The notes below the pieces were generated by a model, which was given only the letters and a program-made list of their open reading frames with translations, did not search any database and was not told the DNA's origin. Shown in pieces: positions 41,511 to 52,368 of a stretch of 64,000 bases of DNA (the first letter of the stretch is position 1; every line of letters starts with the position of its first letter). The DNA lies in NCBI GenBank assembly GCA_947496375.1, contig CANMCY010000001.1:180782-244781 (forward strand), given 5' to 3'. Position numbers and translations under genes: made by a program. Source of the DNA: Flavobacteriales bacterium (GTDB lineage: Bacteria; Bacteroidota; Bacteroidia; NS11-12g; UBA955).

Positions 41511-43415
41511 TTACTGCTCTTTGGGTTGTTTGATAAACCACTCATTTTGCCGAACATTATGCGTAAACAGCTGAACATGCGCCTTTAACTTAAGTAGCAG
41601 TGAATGGTATACATTACCCTCCTTTTTGAGCATTACAGGTTTCTTTCTGTTTCTGAACTGCAGATGAAAGTCTTTCACATCACCATTTGCATCCATACCG
41701 AGCGAATATGGATAACTAATGATGTAGTATAGATTTTTTTCCTTGTGAAGACTGTAGCCGGAATATGTGGAATCGAAGGGGTTCTTCCCAAAACCGTAAA
41801 ATGAACCTCTCACATTACTAAGGTGCATAATAGCAGGAACAATGTCACACTGAGAAACAGTTTTATCTATAACCCCGGGTTGAATGCCCTTTCCGTAGAA
41901 TAGCAGAGGTATTTCAAAATGTCCGCTTGGACTGTAGAAATAGTCGTCTTCTCCATAACTCGTATGGTCGCCGGTAATAACAAAAAGTGTATTGTCAACC
42001 CACTTATATTTTTTTGCCGATTCGAAGAACTTCATTAGGGCATAATCAGTATATCTTATGCTTTTGTGAATGGGCAGATTTCCCTCTTTGAATTTTTTGT
42101 CAAGATGAGGTGGCACTTTATAAGGATGATGCGATGAAAGCGTAAATACCGCATTGAAAAAGGGTTTTCTCATGGTATCACAGCAACGTAAAAAGTATTG
42201 AAGATAGGGCTCGTCAAAAATCCCCCAGTTATCATCAAAATCGCGTTTAAAGAGCTCCTTTGGGTATTCATCACGGCCGAAATACTTGACCGTACCTGTT
42301 TGCTGTAGAAACCCCTGAAAAAACATGGTGCCATTTGCCGCACCATGAAAGAATGCAGTGCTGTAGCCCGTTCTGTGAAACACATCAAACGCATTTTGTA
42401 TGGTATTGCCAGCATAACCGCTATTCAGGTAGTGTGTTTCTATTAATCCCGGCATGCCACAAAAAATACTGGGAAGCATTTCTATGCTGCGGGTTCCATT
42501 GGCATAACAAAACCTAAAATTCATGCATTGTTTACTGAATGTATCCAGAAACGGTGTGTATGGCTTCTTATTAAGGAATCCGGTGTAATCTCTTCCAAGA
42601 CTCTCTACAATAATCAATACAATGTTATTGGGCAAGGTTTTTTTGTCACCTGTTGAAACGAATACAGGATTTACTATGTCTTTGGCCTGGGAAAGATCCA
42701 TAAACTGAGCTTCAGGTACTGCTTCTCCACCAGGCATGGATATGATGTTTAATGGAGTGCTTATGGTTAACAACGTTAATTCCGGTCTGACATATAGGCC
42801 GGCATGCAATGTGCATAAAGGTTTGAGGTGAAAGCCTCCCCGGGCACTGAAAAGCCAAAATCCAAAGAATAGGATGAAAATACCGCCGGCCCGCCGCGGC
42901 TCTTTTCTTAAATCTTGATATAATGGCAAACCGGTTGTTGGTGTATACTTATAAATAAGGAGTAAAGATGTCAATAATAGCAGTATCCCCGGCCAGTAAT
43001 CCGACAGGTAAAGCCAGATTGAGTTACCGGGGTCTGATATGGTATTTAATATTTCAGCACCGCTTCTTCTGCCGGAAATCTTGCTATACGCAGTGTCTAT
43101 GCCATTCAATATAATGATGGGTGTGGCTCCGACAATCATCATCAATCTTGAAATTATGGGTTTCCCTGCTGCCTTTTTTGGAAAGCAACACATCCAAATC
43201 CAAAGTGGCAGAAAAAAATAAGCCATGAGGGGCAAATCGAAAAATACCCCCCAAAGCATCCCCTTCAAAATTTCAATTTTACTCGCGTCGGCGAAGATTT
43301 CATGATTAAATACGCCCCAAAATGTCCTGGATAGGCTTGTTATCAACAAACAGAAGCCAACTTGTTGAATCACGGTAAGTGAAAAAAATCTTTTTAATGG
43401 GTCTCTGATTCTCAA
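41511..43415 (-). CDS. LTA-synthase-like sulfatase (phosphoglycerol transferase family)
   Basis: About 634 residues from a TTG at 43415. Five hydrophobic helices (about residues 15-230), then an extracytoplasmic sulfatase-fold domain: NIVLIIVESLGRDYTGF, ANGTRSIEMLPSIFCGMP (nucleophile Ser/Thr region), HHPYKVP, ITGDHTSYGEDDYF and SPSGHFEIPLLFYG. It would move a phosphoglycerol or phosphoethanolamine head group onto an envelope glycan or lipid. The frame opens further at 43562 but that region overlaps rpsL; the TAAGTTTG box at 43448 also makes a start downstream of it likely. The precise start is uncertain; no ATG is available before residue 50. Confidence 0.85.
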   Translation of the reverse strand: MRIRDPLKRFFSLTVIQQVGFCLLITSLSRTFWGVFNHEIFADASKIEILKGMLWGVFFDLPLMAYFFLPLWIWMCCFPKKAAGKPIISRLMMIVGATPIIILNGIDTAYSKISGRRSGAEILNTISDPGNSIWLYLSDYWPGILLLLTSLLLIYKYTPTTGLPLYQDLRKEPRRAGGIFILFFGFWLFSARGGFHLKPLCTLHAGLYVRPELTLLTISTPLNIISMPGGEAVPEAQFMDLSQAKDIVNPVFVSTGDKKTLPNNIVLIIVESLGRDYTGFLNKKPYTPFLDTFSKQCMNFRFCYANGTRSIEMLPSIFCGMPGLIETHYLNSGYAGNTIQNAFDVFHRTGYSTAFFHGAANGTMFFQGFLQQTGTVKYFGRDEYPKELFKRDFDDNWGIFDEPYLQYFLRCCDTMRKPFFNAVFTLSSHHPYKVPPHLDKKFKEGNLPIHKSIRYTDYALMKFFESAKKYKWVDNTLFVITGDHTSYGEDDYFYSPSGHFEIPLLFYGKGIQPGVIDKTVSQCDIVPAIMHLSNVRGSFYGFGKNPFDSTYSGYSLHKEKNLYYIISYPYSLGMDANGDVKDFHLQFRNRKKPVMLKKEGNVYHSLLLKLKAHVQLFTHNVRQNEWFIKQPKEQ

Positions 43416-43447
43416 GTCTGGTGGGAAATTATTCCGATTTGGTAACA

Positions 43448-43455
43448 CAAACTTA
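43448..43455 (-). promoter_or_regulatory. -7 box TAAGTTTG of the sulfatase gene
   Basis: Exact TAnnTTTG match on the minus strand; it argues that translation starts below 43448, for example at the TTG at 43415. Confidence 0.45.
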
Positions 43456-43517
43456 ATATTATTTGATCGGATTAAGAAAATTTTACTTACAGTGTTGGTT
43501 TTGCGAAAAAATAGCCT

Positions 43518-43542
43518 TATTTTTGCTGCCCTTTTTGAGGAG
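43518..43542 (+). promoter_or_regulatory. Promoter box TATTTTTG and Shine-Dalgarno-like GAGGAG before rpsL
   Basis: TATTTTTG at 43518-43525 with TTG at 43495-43497 20 bases upstream. GAGGAG at 43537-43542 lies 5 nt before the ATG, a good Shine-Dalgarno match, unlike almost all other genes in the window. This starts the ribosomal array. Confidence 0.6.
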
Positions 43543-43547
43543 ATAGT

Positions 43548-43925
43548 ATGCCTACTATTCAACAGTTAATACGCAAAGGTCGCCAGGAGACGCTCTGGAA
43601 GAGTAAGTCCCCCGCCCTAGATTCATGCCCCCAGCGTCGTGGTGTTTGCACACGTGTTTACACTACCACGCCCAAGAAACCTAACTCTGCACTTCGCAAG
43701 GTTGCCCGTGTTCGTCTGAGCAATGGCAAGGAAGTGAATGCCTACATACCCGGTGAAGGTCACAACCTTCAGGAACACAGCATTGTGCTGGTACGTGGTG
43801 GCAGGGTAAAAGATCTTCCCGGTGTTCGTTACCACATCGTCCGCGGTGCCCTTGATACCGCCGGCGTGGAAGGTCGTAACCAGCGCCGTTCTAAATATGG
43901 TACCAAACGTCCTAAGAAAAAATAA
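43548..43925 (+). CDS. rpsL: 30S ribosomal protein uS12
   Basis: 125 residues, decoding-centre protein. [12 protein letters not shown] opens the chain; the lysines in [13 protein letters not shown] and [12 protein letters not shown], where streptomycin-resistance changes occur, are the wild-type residues. First gene of the fused str-S10-spc-alpha array; promoter box and a Shine-Dalgarno sequence lie upstream, 34 nt separate it from rpsG. Confidence 0.98.
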   Translation: MPTIQQLIRKGRQETLWKSKSPALDSCPQRRGVCTRVYTTTPKKPNSALRKVARVRLSNGKEVNAYIPGEGHNLQEHSIVLVRGGRVKDLPGVRYHIVRGALDTAGVEGRNQRRSKYGTKRPKKK

Positions 43926-43959
43926 GTCTAACTCTATATATAGGTATAACCGATAGACC

Positions 43960-44430
43960 ATGAGAAAAACCCGCGCCAAAAAACGCATCCTTCTGCCAGA
44001 TCCTAAGTTCAACGATACCGTTGTTACACGCTTCGTTAACGGCCTTATGTATGACGGTAAGAAATCACTGGCATACAGCCTGTTTTACGATGCATTGGAA
44101 TTAGTTGAGAAAAAAGCACCCGATGAGCCCGGTTTGGAAACCTGGCGCAAAGCACTGAATAATGTAATGCCTACTGTGGAAGTTAAAGCCCGAAGAGTGG
44201 GTGGAGCTACATTTCAAATTCCAACCGAAGTTTCTCCCCGCCGCCGCACAGCTGTTGGTATGAAATGGATGATTGGTTATGCCCGCAAACGCAATGAAAA
44301 ATCGATGGCTGAGAAACTGGCCGGTGAAATTCTTGCCGCTTCAAGAGGTGAAGGTGCTGCCGTAAAGAAGAAAGAAGATACCCACAAAATGGCAGAAGCT
44401 AACAAAGCATTCTCGCACTTTAGGGTTTAA
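43960..44430 (+). CDS. rpsG: 30S ribosomal protein uS7
   Basis: 156 residues, nucleates the 30S head by binding 16S rRNA. Conserved MRKTRAKKR start, [35 protein letters not shown] and [14 protein letters not shown]. Lies between rpsL and fusA as in the classic str operon. Confidence 0.98.
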   Translation: MRKTRAKKRILLPDPKFNDTVVTRFVNGLMYDGKKSLAYSLFYDALELVEKKAPDEPGLETWRKALNNVMPTVEVKARRVGGATFQIPTEVSPRRRTAVGMKWMIGYARKRNEKSMAEKLAGEILAASRGEGAAVKKKEDTHKMAEANKAFSHFRV

Positions 44431-44462
44431 TGATCGATTAAAGATACAAGAGAAAAAGATTC

Positions 44463-46598
44463 ATGTCACGCGACCTTAGATATACAAGAAACATCGGAAT
44501 TGCCGCTCACATTGATGCAGGTAAAACTACAACCACTGAACGCATTCTTTATTATGCGGGCGTGAACCACAAAATTGGTGAGGTGCACGACGGTGCAGCC
44601 ACCATGGACTGGATGGTTCAGGAGCAGGAGAGAGGTATCACCATTACTTCAGCCGCCACCACTGTTAAATGGAATTATCCGACTACAGATGGTCGTCCTA
44701 ACAACGACACCAAAGAATACCACATCAATATCATTGATACTCCGGGTCACGTTGATTTTACCGTTGAAGTAAACCGCTCACTGCGTGTACTCGATGGGTT
44801 GGTATTTCTGTTCAGTGCCGTAGACGGTGTTGAGCCGCAGTCAGAAACCAACTGGCGTCTTGCAAACAACTACAATGTTGCTCGAATTGGCTTTGTAAAT
44901 AAAATGGATCGTGCCGGTGCTGATTTTCTGAATGTGGTTACGCAGGTTCGTGACATGTTGGGTAGTAATGCAGTTCCACTGCAGCTTCCCATTGGTGCTG
45001 AAGATAACTTTAAAGGTGTGGTTGACCTGATTAATAACCGTGGTATGATTTGGAATGAAGCTGACAAGGGTATGACCTACCAGGTAGTTCCAATTCCTGC
45101 CGAAATGGAAGCCGAGGCCAATGAGTGGCGCGAAAAACTGCTCGAAGCCGTTTCAGAATATGATGTTACCTTGATGGAGAAATTTTTCGAGGACCCCAAC
45201 AGCATCACTGAAAGAGAAATTCTCAACGCGCTCCGCCAGGCAACGCTGGAAATGAAAATCGTTCCCATGGTTTGTGGTTCATCTTTCAAGAATAAAGGTG
45301 TACAGACCATGTTGGATCTGGTTATGGAATTAATGCCCAGCCCGCTTGATAAAGAAAATATCAAAGGTACCAATCCTGATACTGAGGCAGAAATTTCTCG
45401 CAAACCATCCTACGATGATCCCTTTAGTGCCCTGGCATTCAAAATAGCCACGGATCCTTATGTGGGTCGTCTTGCTTTCATGCGTGCTTACAGTGGCAAA
45501 CTGGATGCTGGTTCTTATGTTCTCAATACCCGTAGCGGTAATAAAGAACGTATCAGCCGTATTTTCCAAATGCATGCCAATAAGCAGAATGCCATCGAAA
45601 GTCTGGGAGCCGGTGATATTGGAGCTGCAGTAGGTTTTAAAGATATCAAAACAGGTGACACCCTGTGCGACGAAAAACATCCTATTGTTCTTGAATCAAT
45701 GGTGTTCCCTGACCCTGTAATCGGTCTTGCCATTGAACCAAAAACACAGGCTGACAGTGACAGGTTAAGTACTGCTCTTTCTAAATTGGCAGAAGAAGAT
45801 CCTACCTTCCGCGTGCAGACAGATCAGGATACCGGACAGACAGTTGTTTCAGGTATGGGTGAATTGCACCTGGAAATTATCGTGGATCGCTTAAAGCGTG
45901 AATTTAAGGTAGAATGCAACCAGGGTGCTCCTCAGGTGGCCTACAAAGAAGCCATTACCCGCAACTTTGCCCACCGTGAAGTTTATAAGAAGCAAACCGG
46001 TGGCCGTGGTAAGTTCGCAGATATACAGTTTGAACTGGGTCCGGCTGATGCTGATTTTAAAGGCGAAGGTCTTCAGTTTGTAAATGAAATTGTGGGTGGT
46101 TCAATCCCCCGTGAATTCATACCCTCGGTTGAGAAAGGATTTAAGTCTGCTATGCAAAATGGTGTACTTGCAGGATATCCTATCAGTTCCATAAAGGTGC
46201 GTCTGTTTGATGGTTCTTTCCACCCCGTAGACTCCGATTCATTGTCTTTCGAAGTTGCAGCGAGAGGTGGTTTCCGTGAGGCAGCCCGCAACTGCGGACC
46301 TGTTCTATTGGAACCCATCATGAAACTCGAAGTGGTAACACCTGCTGAAAATACCGGTGATGTAATGGGTGACCTTAACCGTCGCCGTGGTCAGCTTGAA
46401 GGTATTGATGAGCGTGCCGGTTCACAGGTAGTTAAGGCAAAAGTGCCATTGAGCGAAATGTTTGGTTATGTAACCACACTTCGTACAATCACTTCCGGTC
46501 GGGCTACCTCATCCATGGAATTTAGTCATTACTCAGAAACTCCTAGAAATATCGCTGACGAGGTACTGAAAAAAGTTAACGGTGCAGCAAGTAAATAA
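44463..46598 (+). CDS. fusA: Elongation factor G
   Basis: 711 residues. Translocation GTPase. G motifs: [50 protein letters not shown]; domain IV tip region [23 protein letters not shown]; domain V ends [14 protein letters not shown]. Start at 44463 with the usual [13 protein letters not shown]. tuf, which follows fusA in many bacteria, is absent; rpsJ comes 8 nt later. Confidence 0.98.
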   Translation: MSRDLRYTRNIGIAAHIDAGKTTTTERILYYAGVNHKIGEVHDGAATMDWMVQEQERGITITSAATTVKWNYPTTDGRPNNDTKEYHINIIDTPGHVDFTVEVNRSLRVLDGLVFLFSAVDGVEPQSETNWRLANNYNVARIGFVNKMDRAGADFLNVVTQVRDMLGSNAVPLQLPIGAEDNFKGVVDLINNRGMIWNEADKGMTYQVVPIPAEMEAEANEWREKLLEAVSEYDVTLMEKFFEDPNSITEREILNALRQATLEMKIVPMVCGSSFKNKGVQTMLDLVMELMPSPLDKENIKGTNPDTEAEISRKPSYDDPFSALAFKIATDPYVGRLAFMRAYSGKLDAGSYVLNTRSGNKERISRIFQMHANKQNAIESLGAGDIGAAVGFKDIKTGDTLCDEKHPIVLESMVFPDPVIGLAIEPKTQADSDRLSTALSKLAEEDPTFRVQTDQDTGQTVVSGMGELHLEIIVDRLKREFKVECNQGAPQVAYKEAITRNFAHREVYKKQTGGRGKFADIQFELGPADADFKGEGLQFVNEIVGGSIPREFIPSVEKGFKSAMQNGVLAGYPISSIKVRLFDGSFHPVDSDSLSFEVAARGGFREAARNCGPVLLEPIMKLEVVTPAENTGDVMGDLNRRRGQLEGIDERAGSQVVKAKVPLSEMFGYVTTLRTITSGRATSSMEFSHYSETPRNIADEVLKKVNGAASK

Positions 46599-46606
46599 TC
46601 AATAAA

Positions 46607-46915
46607 ATGTTAAGTCAGAAAATTCGCATAAAACTTAAGTCTTTCGATCACAGCCTGCTCGACAAAAGTGCAGAGAAAATTGTGAAGGCGGTGCGTACCA
46701 CCGATGTAGTGGTTAGTGGTCCTGTTCCTCTTCCCACCAGGAAGAAGATTTTTACAGTACTGCGTTCACCTCACGTAAATAAAAAGGCACGTGAACAATT
46801 CCAGTATTGTACCTACCAAAGACTGATAGATATTTATAACGGATCTACTAAAACAGTAGATGCCCTGATGAAAATAGAACTGCCCAGCGGGGTAGAAGTT
46901 GAAATCAAATTGTAA
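46607..46915 (+). CDS. rpsJ: 30S ribosomal protein uS10
   Basis: 102 residues. [24 protein letters not shown] opening, then [28 protein letters not shown]. Begins the S10 section of the array; 8 nt spacings on both sides. Also the NusE partner in transcription antitermination in other bacteria. Confidence 0.97.
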   Translation: MLSQKIRIKLKSFDHSLLDKSAEKIVKAVRTTDVVVSGPVPLPTRKKIFTVLRSPHVNKKAREQFQYCTYQRLIDIYNGSTKTVDALMKIELPSGVEVEIKL

Positions 46916-46923
46916 TTTGAGCC

Positions 46924-47550
46924 ATGGAAGGATTAATTGGAAAAAAACTAGGAATGACCAGCATATTTGATGCTGATGGCCGCAAGGTTGCCTGCACTGT
47001 GATAGAAGCGGGTCCCTGCGTAATTACGCAAGTAAAGACCCAGGAAAAAGATGGATATTCTGCTATCCAGATGGCTTGGGGAGCGAAAAAAGAAAAGAAC
47101 GCCGGTGCTGCATTGAAAGGTCACTGTGCCAAAGCAAACACTGAAGCTAAAAAATCTTTTATTGAATTTCGTAACCCAAGTGAGAATGAAGCAGCTGCCA
47201 AATTGGGAGACACATTTGATGTTTCTATTTTCGAAGAAGGGCAGTTTGTTGACATCGTAGGTACATCAAAGGGTAAAGGATTTCAAGGTGTGGTTAAACG
47301 CCATGGTTTTGCCGGTGTAGGTGAAGCAACCCACGGTCAGCACAACAGACTTCGTGCTCCAGGTTCAATCGGTGCATGTTCTTTCCCTGCCCGTGTATTC
47401 AAAGGTATAAGAATGGCAGGTCAAACCGGCAATCGCCGAGTTAAGGCACTCAACGTGCAAGTACTTCGCATTGTACCAGAACAAAATTTATTGTTGGTTA
47501 AGGGTTCCGTACCCGGCCATAATGGTTCCACCGTAATAGTAGAACGTTAA
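46924..47550 (+). CDS. rplC: 50S ribosomal protein uL3
   Basis: 208 residues. [16 protein letters not shown] opening and the conserved [19 protein letters not shown] and [23 protein letters not shown] blocks that reach the peptidyl-transferase centre. 2 nt before rplD. Confidence 0.98.
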   Translation: MEGLIGKKLGMTSIFDADGRKVACTVIEAGPCVITQVKTQEKDGYSAIQMAWGAKKEKNAGAALKGHCAKANTEAKKSFIEFRNPSENEAAAKLGDTFDVSIFEEGQFVDIVGTSKGKGFQGVVKRHGFAGVGEATHGQHNRLRAPGSIGACSFPARVFKGIRMAGQTGNRRVKALNVQVLRIVPEQNLLLVKGSVPGHNGSTVIVER

Positions 47551-47552
47551 TT

Positions 47553-48179
47553 ATGAAATTGAATGTATTAAACAAACAGGGTGCTGATACCGGAAGAACT
47601 GTAACACTCTCCGGTGATATTTTTGGGATTGAACCCAATGATCATGCGATTTGGTTGGACGTAAAACAATTCCAGGCCAATCAGCGTCAGGGAACACACA
47701 AGACCAAAGATCGTTCTGAAATCTCTCGCAGTACCCGCAAATTATTTCGTCAAAAAGGTACCGGCGGAGCTCGTCATGGTAGCTTGAAATCTGGTATCTA
47801 TGTAGGTGGTGGTCGTATTCACGGTCCACGTCCACGCGACTATTCTTTCAAGCTTAACAAAAAACTTAAGAAACTGGCTCGTTTAAGCGCACTTTCATAC
47901 AAGGCCAAGGAAAATAATATTTTGGTAGTTGAAGATTTCGAAATGGCAACACCAAAAACAGCTGAGTTCAAAGGATTTTTGAATGCTTTGAATATCAATG
48001 GCCGTACCTTGTTCGTAACTGCTGATACCAATAAAAACCTCTACCTGAGTGGAAGAAATATTGAAGGTAACAGAGTAATGAAGGCAACAGATATTAATAC
48101 CTATGAAGTGTTGAAAGCAGGTAAACTCATACTCACTGAAGGTGCATTAACAAAAATAGAAGAATCTAATAAACAATGA
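47553..48179 (+). CDS. rplD: 50S ribosomal protein uL4
   Basis: 208 residues. The exit-tunnel loop is visible as [20 protein letters not shown] followed by [15 protein letters not shown]. The stop overlaps the rplW start by 4 nt (ATGA). uL4 autoregulates the S10 operon in E. coli; no leader structure for this was found here, and the gene is internal to the array. Confidence 0.97.
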   Translation: MKLNVLNKQGADTGRTVTLSGDIFGIEPNDHAIWLDVKQFQANQRQGTHKTKDRSEISRSTRKLFRQKGTGGARHGSLKSGIYVGGGRIHGPRPRDYSFKLNKKLKKLARLSALSYKAKENNILVVEDFEMATPKTAEFKGFLNALNINGRTLFVTADTNKNLYLSGRNIEGNRVMKATDINTYEVLKAGKLILTEGALTKIEESNKQ

Positions 48180-48460
48180 TACTCAAGAAGCCGTTGATTA
48201 CAGAAAAAATGACCGCTATCATGGATAAGCGTGGTCAGTATGGTTTCGTGGTAGATAAAAAGTCTACCAAAGACGAAATCAAAAAGGCCATCGAAGATTT
48301 CTATGGTGTGGAAGTAGCTTCTGTAAACACAATGATTGCAAGGGGGAAAATGCGTCGTAACAGACGTACTGGCCAGATCTCCGGTTATACCAATGGGTAT
48401 AAGAAGGCCATCGTGACGTTAAAAGAAGGTTTTAACATAGACTTTTACGAAAACATCTGA
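48176..48460 (+). CDS. rplW: 50S ribosomal protein uL23
   Basis: 94 residues. [45 protein letters not shown] is the typical N-terminal half. uL23 docks trigger factor and SRP at the tunnel exit. Coupled to rplD by a 4-nt overlap. Confidence 0.97.
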   Translation: MILKKPLITEKMTAIMDKRGQYGFVVDKKSTKDEIKKAIEDFYGVEVASVNTMIARGKMRRNRRTGQISGYTNGYKKAIVTLKEGFNIDFYENI

Positions 48461-48462
48461 TC

Positions 48463-49299
48463 ATGGCAGTTAAACGTTTAAATCCAACAACGCCCGGTCA
48501 ACGGTTTCACATCGCAAATTCTTTTGCTGAAATCACTACCGATAAGCCGGAAAAATCCCTGATTGTTCCAATTAAGAAATCAGGAGGAAGAAATAACCAA
48601 GGGCGCATGACAATGCGCTTTATCGGAGGCGGTCACAAGCGTCGCTACCGTTTGATTGATTTTAAAAGAGCCAATCATGGAGTAGCAGGTGAAGTTCTCA
48701 GCGTGGAATATGATCCTAACCGCAGTGCTTTTATTTCTCTGGTTCAGTACGCCGATGGTGACAAGAGGTACATAATTGCTCCTAACGGTATTAAAGTAGG
48801 TCAAAAAATAGAACAGGGTCCCGGTGTTCCTCCTGAAGTAGGCAATGCAATGCCTATGTCTGAAATACCCCTGGGTTCACTGATCCACAATATCGAAATG
48901 TCCCCCGGTCAGGGTGCAAAAATCTGCAGAAGTGCAGGTTCATACGCTCAATTACTTGGCCGTGAGGATAAATATGCTACTATCAAATTGCCTTCCGGTG
49001 AAATGAGAAAGGTTTTGTCTGCTTGTCTTGCAACCATTGGATCTGTAAGTAACAGTGAACACAACCTTCTGCGTAAAGGCAAAGCCGGTAGAAGCCGCTG
49101 GATGGGTATTCGTCCTCGCACCAGAAGTACTGCCATGAACCCTGTAGATCACCCTATGGGCGGTGGTGAAGGTCGTAACAAAGGTGGACAGGCAAGGTCA
49201 AGAAACCTGATTTATTCACAAGGTCAGAAAACACGTGCGCCCAAGAAAGCCACAAGCAGACTGATTATTGAACGTAGAAAAAGTAAGAGGAATAAATAA
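48463..49299 (+). CDS. rplB: 50S ribosomal protein uL2
   Basis: 278 residues. [28 protein letters not shown] near the N-terminus and [17 protein letters not shown] with the conserved histidine near the peptidyl-transferase centre. 2 nt after rplW and 13 nt before rpsS. Confidence 0.98.
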   Translation: MAVKRLNPTTPGQRFHIANSFAEITTDKPEKSLIVPIKKSGGRNNQGRMTMRFIGGGHKRRYRLIDFKRANHGVAGEVLSVEYDPNRSAFISLVQYADGDKRYIIAPNGIKVGQKIEQGPGVPPEVGNAMPMSEIPLGSLIHNIEMSPGQGAKICRSAGSYAQLLGREDKYATIKLPSGEMRKVLSACLATIGSVSNSEHNLLRKGKAGRSRWMGIRPRTRSTAMNPVDHPMGGGEGRNKGGQARSRNLIYSQGQKTRAPKKATSRLIIERRKSKRNK

Positions 49300-49312
49300 T
49301 AATTAAAAGAAA

Positions 49313-49570
49313 ATGGCAAGGTCAGTAAAAAAAGGACCCTTTGTAGATTATAAGTTGATGCGCAAGGTTACCGTTCTGAATGAAGGTAACAAGAAATCAG
49401 TGGTAAAAACCTGGTCGCGTCGCAGCATGATTCTTCCCGATTTTGTGGGACACACATTTGCTGTGCACAACGGAAACAAATTCATTCCGGTTTACGTAAC
49501 TGAGAATATGGTAGGTCACAAATTGGGGGAATTCGCTCCAACACGCACATTCAAAGGTCATAGCAAGTAA
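49313..49570 (+). CDS. rpsS: 30S ribosomal protein uS19
   Basis: 85 residues. [40 protein letters not shown] and [17 protein letters not shown] are the standard blocks. Binds 16S rRNA with uS13 in the 30S head. Confidence 0.98.
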   Translation: MARSVKKGPFVDYKLMRKVTVLNEGNKKSVVKTWSRRSMILPDFVGHTFAVHNGNKFIPVYVTENMVGHKLGEFAPTRTFKGHSK

Positions 49571-49586
49571 AACGGAGAGAAACAAA

Positions 49587-49952
49587 ATGGAAGCTAAAGC
49601 AATTTTGAGAAACTGCCCACTATCGCCTCGTAAAATGCGTATGGTGGCCGATTTAGTTCGTGGCCAGAAGGTGGAACGAGCACTCAACATACTGCAGTGG
49701 AATCAAAAACCTGGTTATGCCTTGTTTTTGAGCAAATTAATCCGCAGTGGTGTAGCAAACTGGAGTCAAATTAATTCCGGTGAGAGAATCGAAGACAGTG
49801 ATTTGTATGTAAAGTCAATTTTGGTAGATGGTGGTGTTACCATGAAGCGTCTCCGCACTGCTCCTCAGGGAAGGGGATACAGGCAGCGTAAGCGCAGTAA
49901 TCATGTAACGATCGTCATTGATACTGTAACTAAAAGCGAGGTAAATAACTAA
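49587..49952 (+). CDS. rplV: 50S ribosomal protein uL22
   Basis: 121 residues. [25 protein letters not shown] and the tunnel-lining hairpin with [25 protein letters not shown]. The stop is 1 nt from the rpsC start, so translation is tightly linked. Confidence 0.97.
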   Translation: MEAKAILRNCPLSPRKMRMVADLVRGQKVERALNILQWNQKPGYALFLSKLIRSGVANWSQINSGERIEDSDLYVKSILVDGGVTMKRLRTAPQGRGYRQRKRSNHVTIVIDTVTKSEVNN

Positions 49953-49953
49953 T

Positions 49954-50706
49954 ATGGGACAAAAGGTAAACCCAATAGGATTGCGTCTGGGAATCATACG
50001 TGGTTGGGACTCTAACTGGTATGGTGGAAAAGACTACGGTGATAAACTGGTAGAAGACGAAAAAATCCGCAAATATCTGCGTGTGCGCATTCCTAAAGGT
50101 GGCATAGCAAAAGTGGTAATTGAGCGTACATTAAAGCGTATAACAATAACCATTCATACTTCCCGTCCCGGTATCGTTATCGGACGCGGAGGTCAGGAGG
50201 TAGACACCATCCGTGAGGAAATTCGTAAAATCACAGGCAAAGATGTTCAGATAAATATCAATGAAATCAAAAGGCCTGAGCTCGATGCCCAGCTGGTTGG
50301 TGAGAATATTGCTCAGCAAATTGAAAATCGTTTCTCATACAAGCGTGCGGTTAAAAATGCTATCCAAAGCAGCATGAAAATGGGTGCTGAAGGTATCAAG
50401 GTTAGAATTAGTGGCCGTTTGAATGGTGGTGAAATTGCACGTTCTGAGATGTACAAAGATGGCCGTACCCCATTACATACTCTTAGAAGCAACATTGACT
50501 ACGCAATTGTGGAAGCACAAACCGTATATGGAAAAATTGGTATCAAAGTTTGGCTTTGTCGCGGCGAAATCTACGGCAAGGTTGATTTGGCACCGCAAGT
50601 AGATACTGAAAGAAAGCGTGATGGCGGAAGAGGTCGTGATGACAGAGGCAGAGATCGTGACAGGGGTCCTCGTCCAGGTGGAGGTGATCGTCGTAAACGC
50701 AAATAA
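49954..50706 (+). CDS. rpsC: 30S ribosomal protein uS3 with charged C-terminal tail
   Basis: 250 residues. The KH domain has [20 protein letters not shown] and the C-terminal domain [32 protein letters not shown]. After about residue 218 comes a low-complexity Arg/Asp/Gly tail ([20 protein letters not shown]), longer and more repetitive than in the usual protein. Confidence 0.97.
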   Translation: MGQKVNPIGLRLGIIRGWDSNWYGGKDYGDKLVEDEKIRKYLRVRIPKGGIAKVVIERTLKRITITIHTSRPGIVIGRGGQEVDTIREEIRKITGKDVQININEIKRPELDAQLVGENIAQQIENRFSYKRAVKNAIQSSMKMGAEGIKVRISGRLNGGEIARSEMYKDGRTPLHTLRSNIDYAIVEAQTVYGKIGIKVWLCRGEIYGKVDLAPQVDTERKRDGGRGRDDRGRDRDRGPRPGGGDRRKRK

Positions 50707-50728
50707 TAAAGATTTAAAGAAATAAACA

Positions 50729-51154
50729 ATGCTTAGCCCAAAAAGAACCAAATATAGGAAACAGCAGAAAGGCCGTGTTAAAGGCGTTGCCACACGCGGT
50801 CATAGAGTTGATTTCGGTAGTTTCGGACTGAAGAGTTTGGAGCCTCACTGGATAACGGCTCGTCAGATTGAAGCGGCCCGTATTGCATTGACCCGCTATC
50901 TTAAGCGCGAAGGTCAGGTGTGGATTCGTATTTTCCCGGACAAACCGGTAACCAAGAAGCCTGCCGAAGTACGTATGGGTAAGGGTAAAGGTGCACCTGA
51001 ATATTGGGTTGCTACCGTAAAACCCGGCACCATTATGTTTGAGGTGGGTGGCGTTCCATTGGAAACTGCCAAAGAAGGAATGCGATTGGCTGCTCAAAAG
51101 CTTCCTGTAACCACCAAGTTTGTTGTACGCCCTGATTTTGCCGAGGAGGTATAA
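50729..51154 (+). CDS. rplP: 50S ribosomal protein uL16
   Basis: 141 residues. [16 protein letters not shown] start, [26 protein letters not shown] and [28 protein letters not shown] are all canonical. Organises the A-site tRNA region of the 50S subunit. Confidence 0.98.
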   Translation: MLSPKRTKYRKQQKGRVKGVATRGHRVDFGSFGLKSLEPHWITARQIEAARIALTRYLKREGQVWIRIFPDKPVTKKPAEVRMGKGKGAPEYWVATVKPGTIMFEVGGVPLETAKEGMRLAAQKLPVTTKFVVRPDFAEEV

Positions 51155-51156
51155 AA

Positions 51157-51393
51157 ATGAAAAACGAAGAAATTAAAGGAATGTCAAATAAGGAACTCGT
51201 AACCGCCTACAAAGAAGAACGTATGCGCTATCAAAAAATGAAGTTCCAGAATACGGTTTCTCAGATTGAACAACCACATAAACTGTCAATTACCAGAAAG
51301 AGCATTGCAAGAATGCTTACTGAATTGAACAACCGCAGGATTCAGTCTGAGCTGGCTGCTTACATGAAAAAGAATAACGGAGAGAATAACTAA
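51157..51393 (+). CDS. rpmC: 50S ribosomal protein uL29
   Basis: 78 residues, slightly long for uL29. Helical hairpin with [52 protein letters not shown]. Its stop overlaps the rpsQ start by one base (TAATG). Confidence 0.95.
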   Translation: MKNEEIKGMSNKELVTAYKEERMRYQKMKFQNTVSQIEQPHKLSITRKSIARMLTELNNRRIQSELAAYMKKNNGENN

Positions 51394-51653
51394 TGGAAAT
51401 AGCAAGGAATTCACGCAAGGAAATTACCGGCACGGTGACCAGTACCAAGATGGACAAGACCATCGTAGTATCGGTTGTTCGTAACGTGAAACACCCCAAA
51501 TACGGTAAGTATTTCAAGAAGACCAAGAAATACACTGCCCATGATGAGTCAAATCAGTGTGGTGAGAATGATATCGTTCGCATCATGGAAACTCGTCCCC
51601 TGAGCAAAACCAAACGTTGGAGATTGGTCGAAGTAGTAGAAAAAGCTAAATAA
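51393..51653 (+). CDS. rpsQ: 30S ribosomal protein uS17
   Basis: 86 residues. [33 protein letters not shown] and [25 protein letters not shown] are typical of this OB-fold primary rRNA binder. Confidence 0.97.
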   Translation: MEIARNSRKEITGTVTSTKMDKTIVVSVVRNVKHPKYGKYFKKTKKYTAHDESNQCGENDIVRIMETRPLSKTKRWRLVEVVEKAK

Positions 51654-51655
51654 AG

Positions 51656-52024
51656 ATGGTACAACAGGAATCAAGACTAAAAGTAGCAGATAATAGCGGT
51701 GCCCGCGAGGTACTTTGCATACGTGTGCTCGGTGGATCCGGTCGTCGCTATGCCTCTGTAGGAGACAAAATAGTGGTGAGCGTTAAAGACGCTATGCCCG
51801 GTGGAGCCATAAAAAAAGGTGCCGTTTCTAAGGCCGTTGTTGTTCGCGTGAAAAAAGAAGTACGTCGCCCTGACGGTTCTTACATTCGCTTCGATGAGAA
51901 TAGCTGTGTTCTGCTGAATGCATCAGATGAACCAAGAGGTACCCGTATTTTTGGACCGGTTGCCAGAGAGCTCCGCGATAAACAGTTCATGAAAATCGTT
52001 TCACTTGCACCTGAGGTGCTTTAA
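51656..52024 (+). CDS. rplN: 50S ribosomal protein uL14
   Basis: 122 residues. [37 protein letters not shown] and [26 protein letters not shown] are the conserved blocks. First gene of the spc section; part of intersubunit bridges. Confidence 0.98.
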   Translation: MVQQESRLKVADNSGAREVLCIRVLGGSGRRYASVGDKIVVSVKDAMPGGAIKKGAVSKAVVVRVKKEVRRPDGSYIRFDENSCVLLNASDEPRGTRIFGPVARELRDKQFMKIVSLAPEVL

Positions 52025-52030
52025 TCAAAA

Positions 52031-52357
52031 TTGAAAGTGTCAAAAGTTAAATTGCATATCAAAAAAGGGGATACCGTAAAGGTGATTGCCGGTGATGATA
52101 AGGGAAAAACCGGTAAGGTTTTGAAAGTTATAGTAACAGATAACCGCGCCCTTGTGGAAGGTTTAAATATTGTAACCAAACACCGCAAACCTACAGCCCA
52201 AAATACCGGTGGTAAAATAGACAAAGTTGAAGCCCCTATCCATATCTCAAACCTGATGGTGGTTGTTGGTGGTAAGCCTACCCGCATCGGAAGAAAATTG
52301 AATGATGAGGGAAAACTCCAAAGAGTAGTCCGTAAAACCGGAGAATTTATTAAATAA
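52031..52357 (+). CDS. rplX: 50S ribosomal protein uL24
   Basis: 108 residues. KOW motif in [23 protein letters not shown], then [13 protein letters not shown]. The start is TTG at 52031; a GTG two codons later is the alternative, and no ATG is available. Confidence 0.95.
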   Translation: MKVSKVKLHIKKGDTVKVIAGDDKGKTGKVLKVIVTDNRALVEGLNIVTKHRKPTAQNTGGKIDKVEAPIHISNLMVVVGGKPTRIGRKLNDEGKLQRVVRKTGEFIK

Positions 52358-52368
52358 GAATTAAAAAA

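Noticed and set aside
43416..43562. N-terminal extension of the sulfatase to 43562
   Set aside because: It overlaps rpsL and its promoter, and the sulfatase's own -7 box lies downstream of it.
46599..46606. tuf between fusA and rpsJ
   Set aside because: Only 8 nt separate the two genes.
47551..47835. Antisense frame opposite rplD
   Set aside because: His/Tyr-rich shadow of a certain ribosomal gene with no family pattern.
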